A stretch of 52,113 nucleotides of DNA from CAYFUR01 sp964346275 (GTDB taxonomy: Bacteria > Sumerlaeota > Sumerlaeia > SLMS01), in NCBI GenBank assembly GCA_964346275.1, contig CAYFUR010000013.1:1-52113 (forward strand). Reading direction: 5' to 3'. A program made the translations under genes and the position numbers. Positions within the stretch are counted from its first letter, which is position 1. Every line of letters starts with the position of its first letter. Below are positions 8,230 through 16,531 of the stretch, piece after piece. The notes below the pieces were generated by a model, which worked only from the letters and a program-made list of their open reading frames with translations, did no database searches and had not been told where the DNA came from.

Positions 8230-9063
8230 TCAGCCGATGCGGAACCAGAGGCAGGTGGGGTTCTGCCTCCGAAGGGTTTCGGGCATGGCGGCGTCGAATT
8301 CGCCCGCATGATTTTCCGCCATCCAGCGGCCCGCGAAGAGGATATCCGTCTTGGGATGCTCGCGGAGGAAGCGGAGCAGGTGTTCCTGCTCGTTATGGTG
8401 CTGCTCGAGGGCCTGGCGGGGATAATTCCACGGAAGATGGATTCCATGATAGCCCACGATGACACCGGAATTGAGAGCTGGGAGCACTTCGTCGATGAGG
8501 TATTGGGCGTCGCTGCCTTCTGTATAGACGCGGGTGCTGTTGACCAGGACCATTTCGCCTTCCAGCATGAGGCGAAAGTCGTCGACGGGGACCTCGCGAA
8601 CCGGGGAGGCCAGATGGGCGTCCACCAGCTCGCCGATGTCGAGACGTGGATTGGCGTCCACGGAGATCAATTCGCCGGGGAGCATGCGGGCTTCCTTGGC
8701 GCGGCGGGCGGCGAGGGTGGTCCAGCCGGCGCCGACTTCCATGATGCGGCCGGGTTCAAAGTGCGCCATGAGGGCATAAAGGATGGCGGCGTCGACGGGC
8801 GAACGTCCGGGATCCTGCTGGAACTGGTCTTCCTGGAGGAGGGAGAGGATCCGGTCGTCGATCTCCGGGGCGATGGCCTCGCGCAACAGGCGAAGCTGCT
8901 CGTCCTCGTTCCATTGGATGCCTGTGCAATCCACGGGCTGGTCCGCCGCCTCCAGGTCCACCTCGGGGAGGGGCGCGGGGACGGGCCCTTCCGGCGCGGA
9001 CGCCTCCTCGCCTTGAGGCTCCGGCTCTTTATTCATTCCAAAAAGTTTTTTCAGAAACGACAC
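8230..9063 (-). CDS. Class I SAM-dependent methyltransferase
   Basis: A 277-residue protein. The GTG start at 9063 is preceded by GGGAGG, and the frame further upstream only overlaps argH. After an acidic, Pro-rich N-terminal stretch (about 10-55) comes a Rossmann methyltransferase core of the Methyltransf_24 type: GRIMEVGAGWTTLAARRA (SAM-binding glycine loop), GELISVDANPR (acidic ribose-binding residue), MVLVNSTRV, and GVIVGYHGIHLPWNYP late in the fold. The substrate cannot be read from the sequence. It follows argH after 13 bases and is the last gene of a three-gene unit. Confidence 0.78.
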   Translation of the reverse strand: MSFLKKLFGMNKEPEPQGEEASAPEGPVPAPLPEVDLEAADQPVDCTGIQWNEDEQLRLLREAIAPEIDDRILSLLQEDQFQQDPGRSPVDAAILYALMAHFEPGRIMEVGAGWTTLAARRAKEARMLPGELISVDANPRLDIGELVDAHLASPVREVPVDDFRLMLEGEMVLVNSTRVYTEGSDAQYLIDEVLPALNSGVIVGYHGIHLPWNYPRQALEQHHNEQEHLLRFLREHPKTDILFAGRWMAENHAGEFDAAMPETLRRQNPTCLWFRIG

Positions 9064-9076
9064 AGGCGCGCCTCCC

Positions 9077-10597
9077 TTAGTCGGCCAACTCGTGCAGAGT
9101 TTCCCAGAGTCCTTCGACCGATTCGCGCCAGCCGCCGGCCTGCTCGGCGAGAAGCTGATAGGACTTCTCGATCTCGCCCTGGAGCAGGATGGCGGATTCG
9201 CGGGTTCGGTCGGGGTGGGGGTTGCCGGGTTGGTTGCGGAGCTGAAGCAGGCCGCGCGGATTCTCAAGCGGTGCCCATTCTTCCGCGTTGAAGGGGTCGA
9301 TGCTCTCGGTTGAGAGGACTTCGTTGACCTTTTCGCGGACGAGGCGGCCTTCGCTTTCGCAGGCCTTCACGGCAGGGCCGATGACGCGGTAGCAGTGGCG
9401 GAAAGGGAGCCGCCGAGCGCGGGCAATATAGTCGGCCACGTCGGTGGCGTTGAGGAAGCCGACCTGGCAGGCGGCCTTCATGGCATCGCGGTTGACATGG
9501 AGGCGAGCGAAGACCCCGGCAAACAAATCCGCCGCGCCGTCGGCGTTGTCCATGGCGTCGAAGGCGAGATACTTGGTCCATTGCGTATCGCGGTTATAGC
9601 CGGAAGGCAGGGCCGTTCCGATGCCGGCGAGGGACTGGGCAATTCCGAGGCCGTGGGCGGCGCGGGCGCGGGTGACCTCGGCGAAGTCGGGATTGCGCTT
9701 TTGCGGCATGATGCTGCTGCCGGTGACGTGTTCATCGGCGAGGCGCAGCCAGTCGCGGGGCGGGGTGCTGAGAAGGATCAGGTCCTGGCCAATGCCGGCC
9801 AGATGGGCCAGCAGCCCGGAAAGAAGAAAGGCAAAGCGCCCCTCCGTTTCGCCGCGGGCCCAGATGGTGTCGGCACCGGAGGGCGAAGGGCGAAGAAAGC
9901 CAAGCAGCCCGGCGGTGCGGTGGCGGTTGATGGGCCACCCGGTGCCGAAGCTGGCGGCAGCGCCGAGAGGACAGTCGGCGAGATCGTCGAGGAGGGGTCC
10001 CAGGGCGCGTATATCGCGCAGAAGGCGCGGGAGGTAGCTCATCACCCAGTGGCCCCAACTGGTGACCATGGCGGGCTGGCCGTGGGTGAAGCCGGGGCAG
10101 ACGGTGTCGAGGTGCGTTTCCGCGTGCTCGGCCAGGATGCGGGAAAGATTGAGCAGCGACGCGGCCACGCGGATGATTTCCTCGCGCAGCCAAAGACGCA
10201 TATCGGTCGCGACCTGGTCGTTGCGGGACCGGGCGGTATGGAGGTGCCCGGCGTTGTCCTGGCCGATGATTTCGCCGAGCTGGGTTTCGAGGGACATGTG
10301 GATGTCCTCGCAGCTTGGACGAAGGAGGTTTTCTCCGTCGAGATCGCGCTGGCGGAGTTTGAGCAGGCCGCCGGCGATGGCCGATCCGGCTTCCGCGGGA
10401 ATGATGGATTCCTCGACCAGCATGACCACATGGGCGGCGTTGGTCTGGAGATCGAAGGGGGCGAGGCGCAGGTCGGCGGGCGGGCGGCCGACGACGTCGA
10501 AGCCCGCGCAATAGTTGACGTTTGCCGCCGCAACGGCTGCATCGCCGACCCGCTTGCTCCAAACGGGACCACCCTGGCCCTGCTGGGAACTCGCCAT
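9077..10597 (-). CDS. argH: Argininosuccinate lyase (ArgH-type fumarase/aspartase superfamily)
   Basis: Cleaves argininosuccinate to arginine and fumarate in arginine biosynthesis, if the assignment holds. The 506-residue protein has the superfamily signature GSSIMPQKRNP (293-303) with the catalytic serine loop, the ArgH-type HTARSRNDQVATDMRLWLR (120 onward), and SCEDIHMSLE. The catalytic-His segment reads GFTHGQPA, shorter than the usual ArgH THLQxAQP and closer to PurB. The N-terminus also lacks the usual WGGRF. It may therefore be a divergent ArgH or an ArgH-like lyase with another substrate. GGAGGGC precedes the ATG at 10597. It is 17 bases downstream of the unknown gene at 10615-11367. 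Confidence 0.75.
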   Translation of the reverse strand: MASSQQGQGGPVWSKRVGDAAVAAANVNYCAGFDVVGRPPADLRLAPFDLQTNAAHVVMLVEESIIPAEAGSAIAGGLLKLRQRDLDGENLLRPSCEDIHMSLETQLGEIIGQDNAGHLHTARSRNDQVATDMRLWLREEIIRVAASLLNLSRILAEHAETHLDTVCPGFTHGQPAMVTSWGHWVMSYLPRLLRDIRALGPLLDDLADCPLGAAASFGTGWPINRHRTAGLLGFLRPSPSGADTIWARGETEGRFAFLLSGLLAHLAGIGQDLILLSTPPRDWLRLADEHVTGSSIMPQKRNPDFAEVTRARAAHGLGIAQSLAGIGTALPSGYNRDTQWTKYLAFDAMDNADGAADLFAGVFARLHVNRDAMKAACQVGFLNATDVADYIARARRLPFRHCYRVIGPAVKACESEGRLVREKVNEVLSTESIDPFNAEEWAPLENPRGLLQLRNQPGNPHPDRTRESAILLQGEIEKSYQLLAEQAGGWRESVEGLWETLHELAD

Positions 10598-10614
10598 GCC
10601 CTCCGTTTCCTTTC

Positions 10615-11367
10615 TCAGCCTTCGAAGAACGCCGGTTCCTGGAGGATGGGCACCTGCTCTTCGATGTGGGCGCGCGCGTGCTTGATGAACTCTTCGATGT
10701 CGTTGGCCGATAGATCGTAGGAATCTTCGGGCAGTGTGTTGATGTCGACTTCGACGCCCATGGCCATGTCGGTGCGGCGTTCGTCGTTCGAGCGCAGGGG
10801 CTTGACGCGGACCCAGCGGTTCACAACGCGATCGCCATAGAGCGTGGGGCGCGCGAGGGCCTGGATCTGGAGTTCCTGGAGCCGGTCGCCAAAGTGGTTG
10901 GCGGAGGCGAGCAGGGTCTGCTGCATGCGCTGGTTGGCCGATCCGCCGAGCTGGGAAAAGAGTTCGGTGACGAGGCCGATGCGCGTGGCGGTGGCGCCGT
11001 AATGCTCGCTGAAGACGGAGTGCACTTTGGAGGCCAGGGGCTGGAAGGCTTCGAAGGATTCCGCGAGGCCGAGGGGTTTGAGGCCCTTGCGCTGGCCTTC
11101 GTTGTCGACGATGTCGCCCGGGAGCATGCGGAACTGGAGCTTGGCCGGAGCGACTTCGAGGATTTTGCGGCCATCGGCGGAGGTGAAACGGGCGCGGGGG
11201 GATTCCGCCGAGGCGTCCCGGGGGATGTCCTTGGCAATCTGGGGCTTGCCGTCAAACTCGGGGAGGCGCCAGGGAAGGGACTCGGCCAACTTCTTGTAGT
11301 CTGTCACCTCGAGCTTGCGCAGGAACAGCCCGAGGAAAATCTGGGGAACGACATATTTGGAGAGCAT
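10615..11367 (-). CDS. Hypothetical protein, first gene of argH unit
   Basis: A 250-residue soluble protein starting MLSKYVVPQIFLGLF at 11367 with AGGA upstream. No signal peptide is evident. The middle (ARFTSADGRKILEVAPAKLQFRM) and the C-terminal helix (NDIEEFIKHARAHIEEQ) loosely recall the TIGR04255 group of sporadic conserved proteins, but I am not confident of this. It is followed after 17 bases by argH and then the methyltransferase, so the three are probably cotranscribed. Confidence 0.65.
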   Translation of the reverse strand: MLSKYVVPQIFLGLFLRKLEVTDYKKLAESLPWRLPEFDGKPQIAKDIPRDASAESPRARFTSADGRKILEVAPAKLQFRMLPGDIVDNEGQRKGLKPLGLAESFEAFQPLASKVHSVFSEHYGATATRIGLVTELFSQLGGSANQRMQQTLLASANHFGDRLQELQIQALARPTLYGDRVVNRWVRVKPLRSNDERRTDMAMGVEVDINTLPEDSYDLSANDIEEFIKHARAHIEEQVPILQEPAFFEG

Positions 11368-11530
11368 AGGTCCTCGCCATTTCTTGGTTAAATCGATCCG
11401 GCGCGGGGCGTGCCGCGGCGGATTTGCCTCAAAAGGGGAGGTAGGACAACGGAGCGGCGCGTGGTACGCAACCCGAATATCCGGGGGCGGCGCATGGCAG
11501 GAGGCCACCGCGCGCCCGGCGATAAAGATG

Positions 11531-11619
11531 ACGAGGACGAGGATGATTATGAGTATGAGTATGAGGATGAGGATGAGGATGAGGATGAGGATGAGGATGG
11601 GGATGGGGATGGGGATGGG
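11531..11619. repeat. (GATGAG)n / (GATGGG)n low-complexity tract
   Basis: A run of hexamers on the plus strand: GAGTAT, then many GAGGAT, then GGGGAT units. It ends 15 bases before the stop of the DUF2961-type gene and fills part of the 267-base space to the next start. A plus-strand frame through it would encode poly-Asp/Glu, but that frame is antisense to a clear gene. Confidence 0.75.
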
Positions 11620-11634
11620 TTTTTGAATTTCTGC

Positions 11635-14523
11635 TTATCCCCCACCGGGCATGCCGGCTTCGGGGTCGGTGCCGATGAGGAGTTTCTGGAGCACGATGCG
11701 ATTGCCGAGGCTGCCGGGAGGACGGCCGATGACTTCGAGATAAATCCAGCCATCACGGCTGGGCACCGGGGACGCGACCCATGTCCATTGAGGGAAGGCG
11801 CGGGGCTCGGTCATGAAGAGGTCCTGGACGGCGAGGAGGCGGCCCTCGCAATCGCGGATGGCGACCGTGCCGCAGAAAGGGCCATAGCCGAATTCGAAGC
11901 CGAAGAAGCGCTCGCCGATGATCCGCTCGTCGTGGATGGCGATGCGCGCCCCGATGTGTTCGGAGCGAAACTCGAAGGAATGGGATGGCTTGAGGGTGCC
12001 ATCGCGCCGGGGTTCCTCGGCGAGGCGCCAGACCATCGGCCCGGATTCGATGTTTTCAAGGAATCCGGCGCGGCGGAAATGGGGGTTGATGCCTTCGGCG
12101 GGGGTTCCGGAGACGACGCGGATTTTTTCGCGCAAGTCGTTCTTCGCGACGAGGGCCTTGTGGCGCGGAAGATGGAAGCGTTCTTTCGGCGATTCGATGT
12201 AGGGGAGGCGGCGGCTCCAGCCTTCGGGCTCGGGGTGCGGGGGGCGGCGATGAAGGCGGGCTTCCAGCACCTTGATCCCGGCGTCCTGGAGGGATGGAAT
12301 GGAGAAGGCGATGCGGCGGGGCTTGCCGATCCAACTGGGATAGGACCCCACGCGAAAGGACGCCCAGCCGCCTTCGGCGCGAGTGGGAATTTGTGCATGG
12401 ACAATCCCATCCGGGGGAAGGGAGGCGGCGGCTTTCTCCCAATATCCGCGCTGGTTTTCAAAGCCCGCCGGTTCGAAGGTGAGGGTGGCCGTCGTGGCTT
12501 CCCGTTTCGCGGGCGTTTGAACGCGGGAATGGACGGAAAGGACGTCGCCGGGGTTCGGGCGGAAGCCTTCGGGAAGGTGGAAGACGGTTTCGCCGGGCTG
12601 TGTTTGGAAGTCTTTTCCGCTCCATTTCAGGACAGGCTCTCCGGCGGGCGGCAGGTTGATCTCAACCGGCGACCGGGCCGTATAGACGAGCGACCCTTCG
12701 GCATAGGCCTCGGCGCGGAGCTGGGCCAGGAAGGCTCCGGCGGGATGGATGTCCGGCGGCGTGGCGGACCAATCGAATTCCAGCATTCCGGCGGGCGGGT
12801 TTTCGAAATCAAACCAGGGCCACCCAATGTCGTAGACTTCCGTTTCGCGCCCGGCACCGGACAGGGTGCCCGTCCACCCGGAGGGCAAATCGAGGGCAAC
12901 GCGAAGGCGGTCGATGCCTTCTGACCGCACCTGGAGTTCAAAGGTGCCGGAGGTGGCCTCGTCCCCAGCGGCCCAACTGGCGCGGGGCAGGGCGCTTCCG
13001 GAGATCGGCGGAATGGCCTCTGTATAGACCGGCAGGGGGTGACCCTCGTCCAGCGTGCGGCGTGTGCCGAGGAGGGTGGCATCGAGTGCGGGCTCCCGCA
13101 GGGCCGGCGGCGGGGAGGGGGCCTGGGGGCCAAAGCGTTGTCCGATGATCAGGCCATGGAACCGGGTGGTTTTGGGCGGGTTTTCCAGCTCAAAATGGGC
13201 CGATTGGGAGAAGGGGAGGCCCGTGGGAAGAAAACTGCCGTGGGCGGACAAAAGGTTCTCCCGGGGTTGAAAATCCAAGCGGGAAAACGCATTTGCGCGG
13301 CTGCCCGGATCCGGCTCGCGGGGGGCATCGAAAAGATCGCCGAGGGACGTGCCGCGCCAGGACGGATCGCGTTCGCCTTCGAAGAAGATCCTGGCATCGG
13401 TGCCGAGAAAGGCTGAGTCGATTTCATCGGCGGCTCGCATATTCAAGGCGAGGAGCCGTCCGCGGCCGGAGAGAGCGGCCCGGGAAGAGTCCAACTGGTT
13501 AAGCAAAAGGCGCGGGCGCGGAGAATCGGCATCGAGGGGCGCTGTATGGACCCGGGCGCTGCCGATGGCTTCGCCGGGAGCATCGCCCTGCCAGAAGAAG
13601 CGGATCTGTTCTCCCTCTTCCAGAATGAACGGGACGCGAAAATAGGTGCGGTTGCCATCGCGCCCCGAGAGGAGGCTCGGCGCGGCGCGCGCGGTATCGG
13701 AGCCCGTGAGTTCCCGCCAGGGGACGCGCAGCGTTTCATCGCCTTGTTCGATTGCGACAAAGAGGGATGGAGGGAGGGGTTTTGCGCCTGCCTGAAGAAA
13801 GGAAAGCCCTGATACCATTGTGGGCCGGGTTGCCGTATAGACGAGGGGGGCGCTTTCCGCGAAGAGGGATGTTTCTCCGAGACGGACAGGATCTCCGGGA
13901 ACAGGTGCGGCCGCGGGTTGGCCGAGCACCGCGACCGCGCGTGTATAGGCGTCGAGGGTCTCGCCGGAGGGCTTGAGGGCGGGCCACCAGGACTCGACCT
14001 CCGTCCCGGGGTGAAAGCAGGCGTAGTCCGCGGCGAAGTCTCCATGGGTTTGTCCGGAGACCGTGATCTTCAAGCCATCCTGGAACGGGAGGGGAAAGCG
14101 CAGGGAAGCCCCATCGCCGTGGCGCACGAGAAATGGCTCTTCGAGAGGAGGGACATCGCCTCGGGCGAGTTCCCGCCAGAGGACGCTAAACTGGGGCTCA
14201 TCGGCGCCGTCCCAGTAGAAGCGCAGATAGCCCATGGGCTGGGACGTCCAGAGGCGGGTGAGGACGCCGGGGCCGCGAACGTCGAGAAGGACCGCTTCCT
14301 CGCCGTCCATCCGGAGGTGGTTTCCCTGGTCGTGGGGGCCGCCGGTGCGGTCCCAGCTCGATGTTCTGCCGGCGCGGCGGGGCGGATCGGCGGGCGATTG
14401 GTAATGGGTGAGGCCGGACACCTCTTTCAGGGCGCTGGCGAGCGTATAGACGTTGTTTTCGGCGGAAAGGGGGGCACTGAGGATGGCGCCGAAGGCCAGG
14501 ATGGCGAGGAGGCGAAAAAGCAT
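11635..14523 (-). CDS. Exported DUF2961-domain (GH172-like) protein
   Basis: A large secreted protein of 962 residues starting at MLFRLLAILAFGAIL (14523), with AGGA seven bases upstream and a Sec signal ending near SAPLSAE. The N-terminal domain fits DUF2961: SSWDRTGGPHDQGNH, LLDVRGPGVLTRLW, and LRFYWDGADEP with an acidic beta strand. Some DUF2961 proteins are glycoside hydrolases (GH172). The rest is beta-rich and I do not recognise it. The C-terminus (RIAIHDERIIGERFFGFEF) could be another sandwich domain. Four Val-Tyr-Thr tripeptides, all spelled GTC TAT AC, occur here. It is the last gene of an operon, seven bases after the lipoprotein gene. Confidence 0.72.
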   Translation of the reverse strand: MLFRLLAILAFGAILSAPLSAENNVYTLASALKEVSGLTHYQSPADPPRRAGRTSSWDRTGGPHDQGNHLRMDGEEAVLLDVRGPGVLTRLWTSQPMGYLRFYWDGADEPQFSVLWRELARGDVPPLEEPFLVRHGDGASLRFPLPFQDGLKITVSGQTHGDFAADYACFHPGTEVESWWPALKPSGETLDAYTRAVAVLGQPAAAPVPGDPVRLGETSLFAESAPLVYTATRPTMVSGLSFLQAGAKPLPPSLFVAIEQGDETLRVPWRELTGSDTARAAPSLLSGRDGNRTYFRVPFILEEGEQIRFFWQGDAPGEAIGSARVHTAPLDADSPRPRLLLNQLDSSRAALSGRGRLLALNMRAADEIDSAFLGTDARIFFEGERDPSWRGTSLGDLFDAPREPDPGSRANAFSRLDFQPRENLLSAHGSFLPTGLPFSQSAHFELENPPKTTRFHGLIIGQRFGPQAPSPPPALREPALDATLLGTRRTLDEGHPLPVYTEAIPPISGSALPRASWAAGDEATSGTFELQVRSEGIDRLRVALDLPSGWTGTLSGAGRETEVYDIGWPWFDFENPPAGMLEFDWSATPPDIHPAGAFLAQLRAEAYAEGSLVYTARSPVEINLPPAGEPVLKWSGKDFQTQPGETVFHLPEGFRPNPGDVLSVHSRVQTPAKREATTATLTFEPAGFENQRGYWEKAAASLPPDGIVHAQIPTRAEGGWASFRVGSYPSWIGKPRRIAFSIPSLQDAGIKVLEARLHRRPPHPEPEGWSRRLPYIESPKERFHLPRHKALVAKNDLREKIRVVSGTPAEGINPHFRRAGFLENIESGPMVWRLAEEPRRDGTLKPSHSFEFRSEHIGARIAIHDERIIGERFFGFEFGYGPFCGTVAIRDCEGRLLAVQDLFMTEPRAFPQWTWVASPVPSRDGWIYLEVIGRPPGSLGNRIVLQKLLIGTDPEAGMPGGG

Positions 14524-14530
14524 GGATGTC

Positions 14531-16531
14531 CTATCGCCTCCGCTGGCGCTCGCGTTCCTCCACGTCATAGTCCGGATCCGAGTTGCCGTAGATCTCGCTT
14601 CCTTCAATCCATTCGGTTGTCTCAAAGGACCATTCGTAGGGGGTATTCTCCACGCGATGCCCTGTCACGGTGCGCACTCCCCTGCCGATTTCCACAGTGT
14701 ATTCCTCATCCGGCTCGCCAAAGACACGGATATAAAGGATGCTCCAGCCGGTCTGCTCGTCCCTTCGAAAGTAGATATCGGGCTGGCCGGTGATGCTGGG
14801 GCGGATGCGCACATCGTCCGCCGTCAGCGTGGACTCGTCGATCGGGGCATTGAAGGACACGGACATCGGGACATCGGGATAAAGGCGGGCGCCTTCGGCT
14901 CCGTCCCTGGGCTCGGTGGCGATGATCATGGCGTCGCCCGTGGAAAATTCGAATTCGTAGTCCTCTTCCATGGCCACGCCGACACCATTCCTGGCCGACC
15001 CGCCGACCGTTACGGAGTATTCCGTGTCATAGCGAAGGATCTCTCCGGACCTCCCGGGCAGGGCGTTCAAGGCAATGGTCAGGGAGTCCTGGTTTCCGCG
15101 CCCGCCAGAGTCGACCTGGTAGCCGACTTCCGGCTCGATGCTCAGGGCGTCCAGAACGGAAGGAATGTCCATCTTCTGCGAGAACTGAATCGTCACGAGC
15201 GTGGGCTGTTTGATGGGGACATCGCTGGCGCCATCGGCAGGGCGAGTATAGACAACGCTGGGCCGGTCGACTTTCTTTTCGAGGGTGACCTCTCCCACGT
15301 CGAGGGGCTCGGGCCCCTGGACTTCGATGCCGTCGACATAGCCGGGCTCGTAGCCTTCAAAGCTGGCCACGAGGTCGTAGGTGCCTTGATCCAGGTTCAT
15401 GATCTCGAAGTCGCCCCGCTGGTCGGTAAAGACAACGTGGTTGGTTCCGGAAAGGGAGACGGCCACACCGTTGGCGCGGTCGGCGTCCTCCAGGTTTACC
15501 GTGCCATAGATGGAACCGGTGTCCGCGACGCCGGTGGTGTCCTCGACAAGGGAGAGTTCCACATCGGCGGCGGGGACGGCATCGAGGTTGACCTCATATT
15601 TTTGTTCGAGGATGTATCCCGGGGCACTGGCGCTGACGGTATAGACGTCTGGGGGCACATTGCGAAAGGTGAACTGGCCCTGGTTATCCGGCGTGGTGAT
15701 ATAGCTGGTTCCTTCGAGCATCACGCGCACGGAGCTGTAATCCGTGACTTCCGAGCCATCGGCGGGAAGCAGGGCCACCGTGCCAAAGATGGTGCGCTCG
15801 CCTCCCTGGCCCCGCGCCGACATGCCGCGGCTGAAATCCAGTTCCACGGCGGGCACATTGACTTCCTGGCCGGCGCGGACGGTCACCGACTCGCGGGCCG
15901 TTTCCAGGCCGGGTTTTTCAAAGACGAGAGTATAGTCGCCGGGCTTGATATTCAGGATATCATAGGCGCCGCCTTCGACGGTGACGGTGCGGTGGCGCGT
16001 GTTTTCGACGTTGACGACAACGCCTTCGCTGGCGCGGGGGATGATCGTTTCCACGCGGCCGGTGAGGCTGCCGAAATCCCGCGCCCGTGAGCCGGAGGCC
16101 TGGTCGTCCTGGCGGTCCATGATCACGCGAAGCATGGTTTCGAAAGGTTGTTCTTTTTGCAGGTCGTTTTCGGTGACGCTGACCTCTCCGACCACGACGT
16201 TTTCCAGGTCGGGACGGGTGGCGCGAAGCGTATATTCGCCGGGCGAAAGCCCGCTGAGGGTATAACTGCCCTCGTCATCGGTGTAGGCGGAAATGGAGGT
16301 TCCCTGTGCATAGACGACGATGCCAAAGGGCTCGACACCCTGGGGGACCCCGATTTCGCCGGCGATCGAGGCGGCCTGGTTCCGGGCAGAGGGAGTGGGA
16401 GTGGGAGAGGAGGAGGCGGATGGGGAGGAATCGCCGTTTTCCGCCGCGCCGCGCGGTTCGCACGCGGCAAGAAGCAACACGCAGGAGGCGAGTGCCAGGA
16501 AATAGCCGAGGAATGAAGGAATGGGCTTCAT
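14531..16531 (-). CDS. Lipoprotein with carboxypeptidase-regulatory-like and SbsA-type Ig domains
   Basis: A 666-residue surface or periplasmic lipoprotein. The signal ends VLLLAAC (Cys near 24), followed by a Ser/Pro/Thr-rich tether. About four beta-sandwich repeats of the CarboxypepD_reg type follow, each with a pattern like GxYTLxGLxPGxYTL: near 57-130, 150-230, 245-325 and 340-415. Two Big_5/SbsA-like Ig domains come next (VVYTRPADGASDVP and IIATEPRDGAEGA), and a basic Arg-rich tail ends the protein. No catalytic domain is seen, so a scaffold or ligand-binding role is likely. Its ATG overlaps the stop of the NamZ-like gene by four bases (ATGA), indicating translational coupling. Confidence 0.8.
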   Translation of the reverse strand: MKPIPSFLGYFLALASCVLLLAACEPRGAAENGDSSPSASSSPTPTPSARNQAASIAGEIGVPQGVEPFGIVVYAQGTSISAYTDDEGSYTLSGLSPGEYTLRATRPDLENVVVGEVSVTENDLQKEQPFETMLRVIMDRQDDQASGSRARDFGSLTGRVETIIPRASEGVVVNVENTRHRTVTVEGGAYDILNIKPGDYTLVFEKPGLETARESVTVRAGQEVNVPAVELDFSRGMSARGQGGERTIFGTVALLPADGSEVTDYSSVRVMLEGTSYITTPDNQGQFTFRNVPPDVYTVSASAPGYILEQKYEVNLDAVPAADVELSLVEDTTGVADTGSIYGTVNLEDADRANGVAVSLSGTNHVVFTDQRGDFEIMNLDQGTYDLVASFEGYEPGYVDGIEVQGPEPLDVGEVTLEKKVDRPSVVYTRPADGASDVPIKQPTLVTIQFSQKMDIPSVLDALSIEPEVGYQVDSGGRGNQDSLTIALNALPGRSGEILRYDTEYSVTVGGSARNGVGVAMEEDYEFEFSTGDAMIIATEPRDGAEGARLYPDVPMSVSFNAPIDESTLTADDVRIRPSITGQPDIYFRRDEQTGWSILYIRVFGEPDEEYTVEIGRGVRTVTGHRVENTPYEWSFETTEWIEGSEIYGNSDPDYDVEERERQRRR

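Noticed and set aside
11410..12924. Long plus-strand frame with an Asp/Glu-repeat N-terminus
   Set aside because: It is antisense to the DUF2961-type gene; GC-rich codon bias opens such mirror frames. The acidic repeat is just the (GATGAG)n tract.
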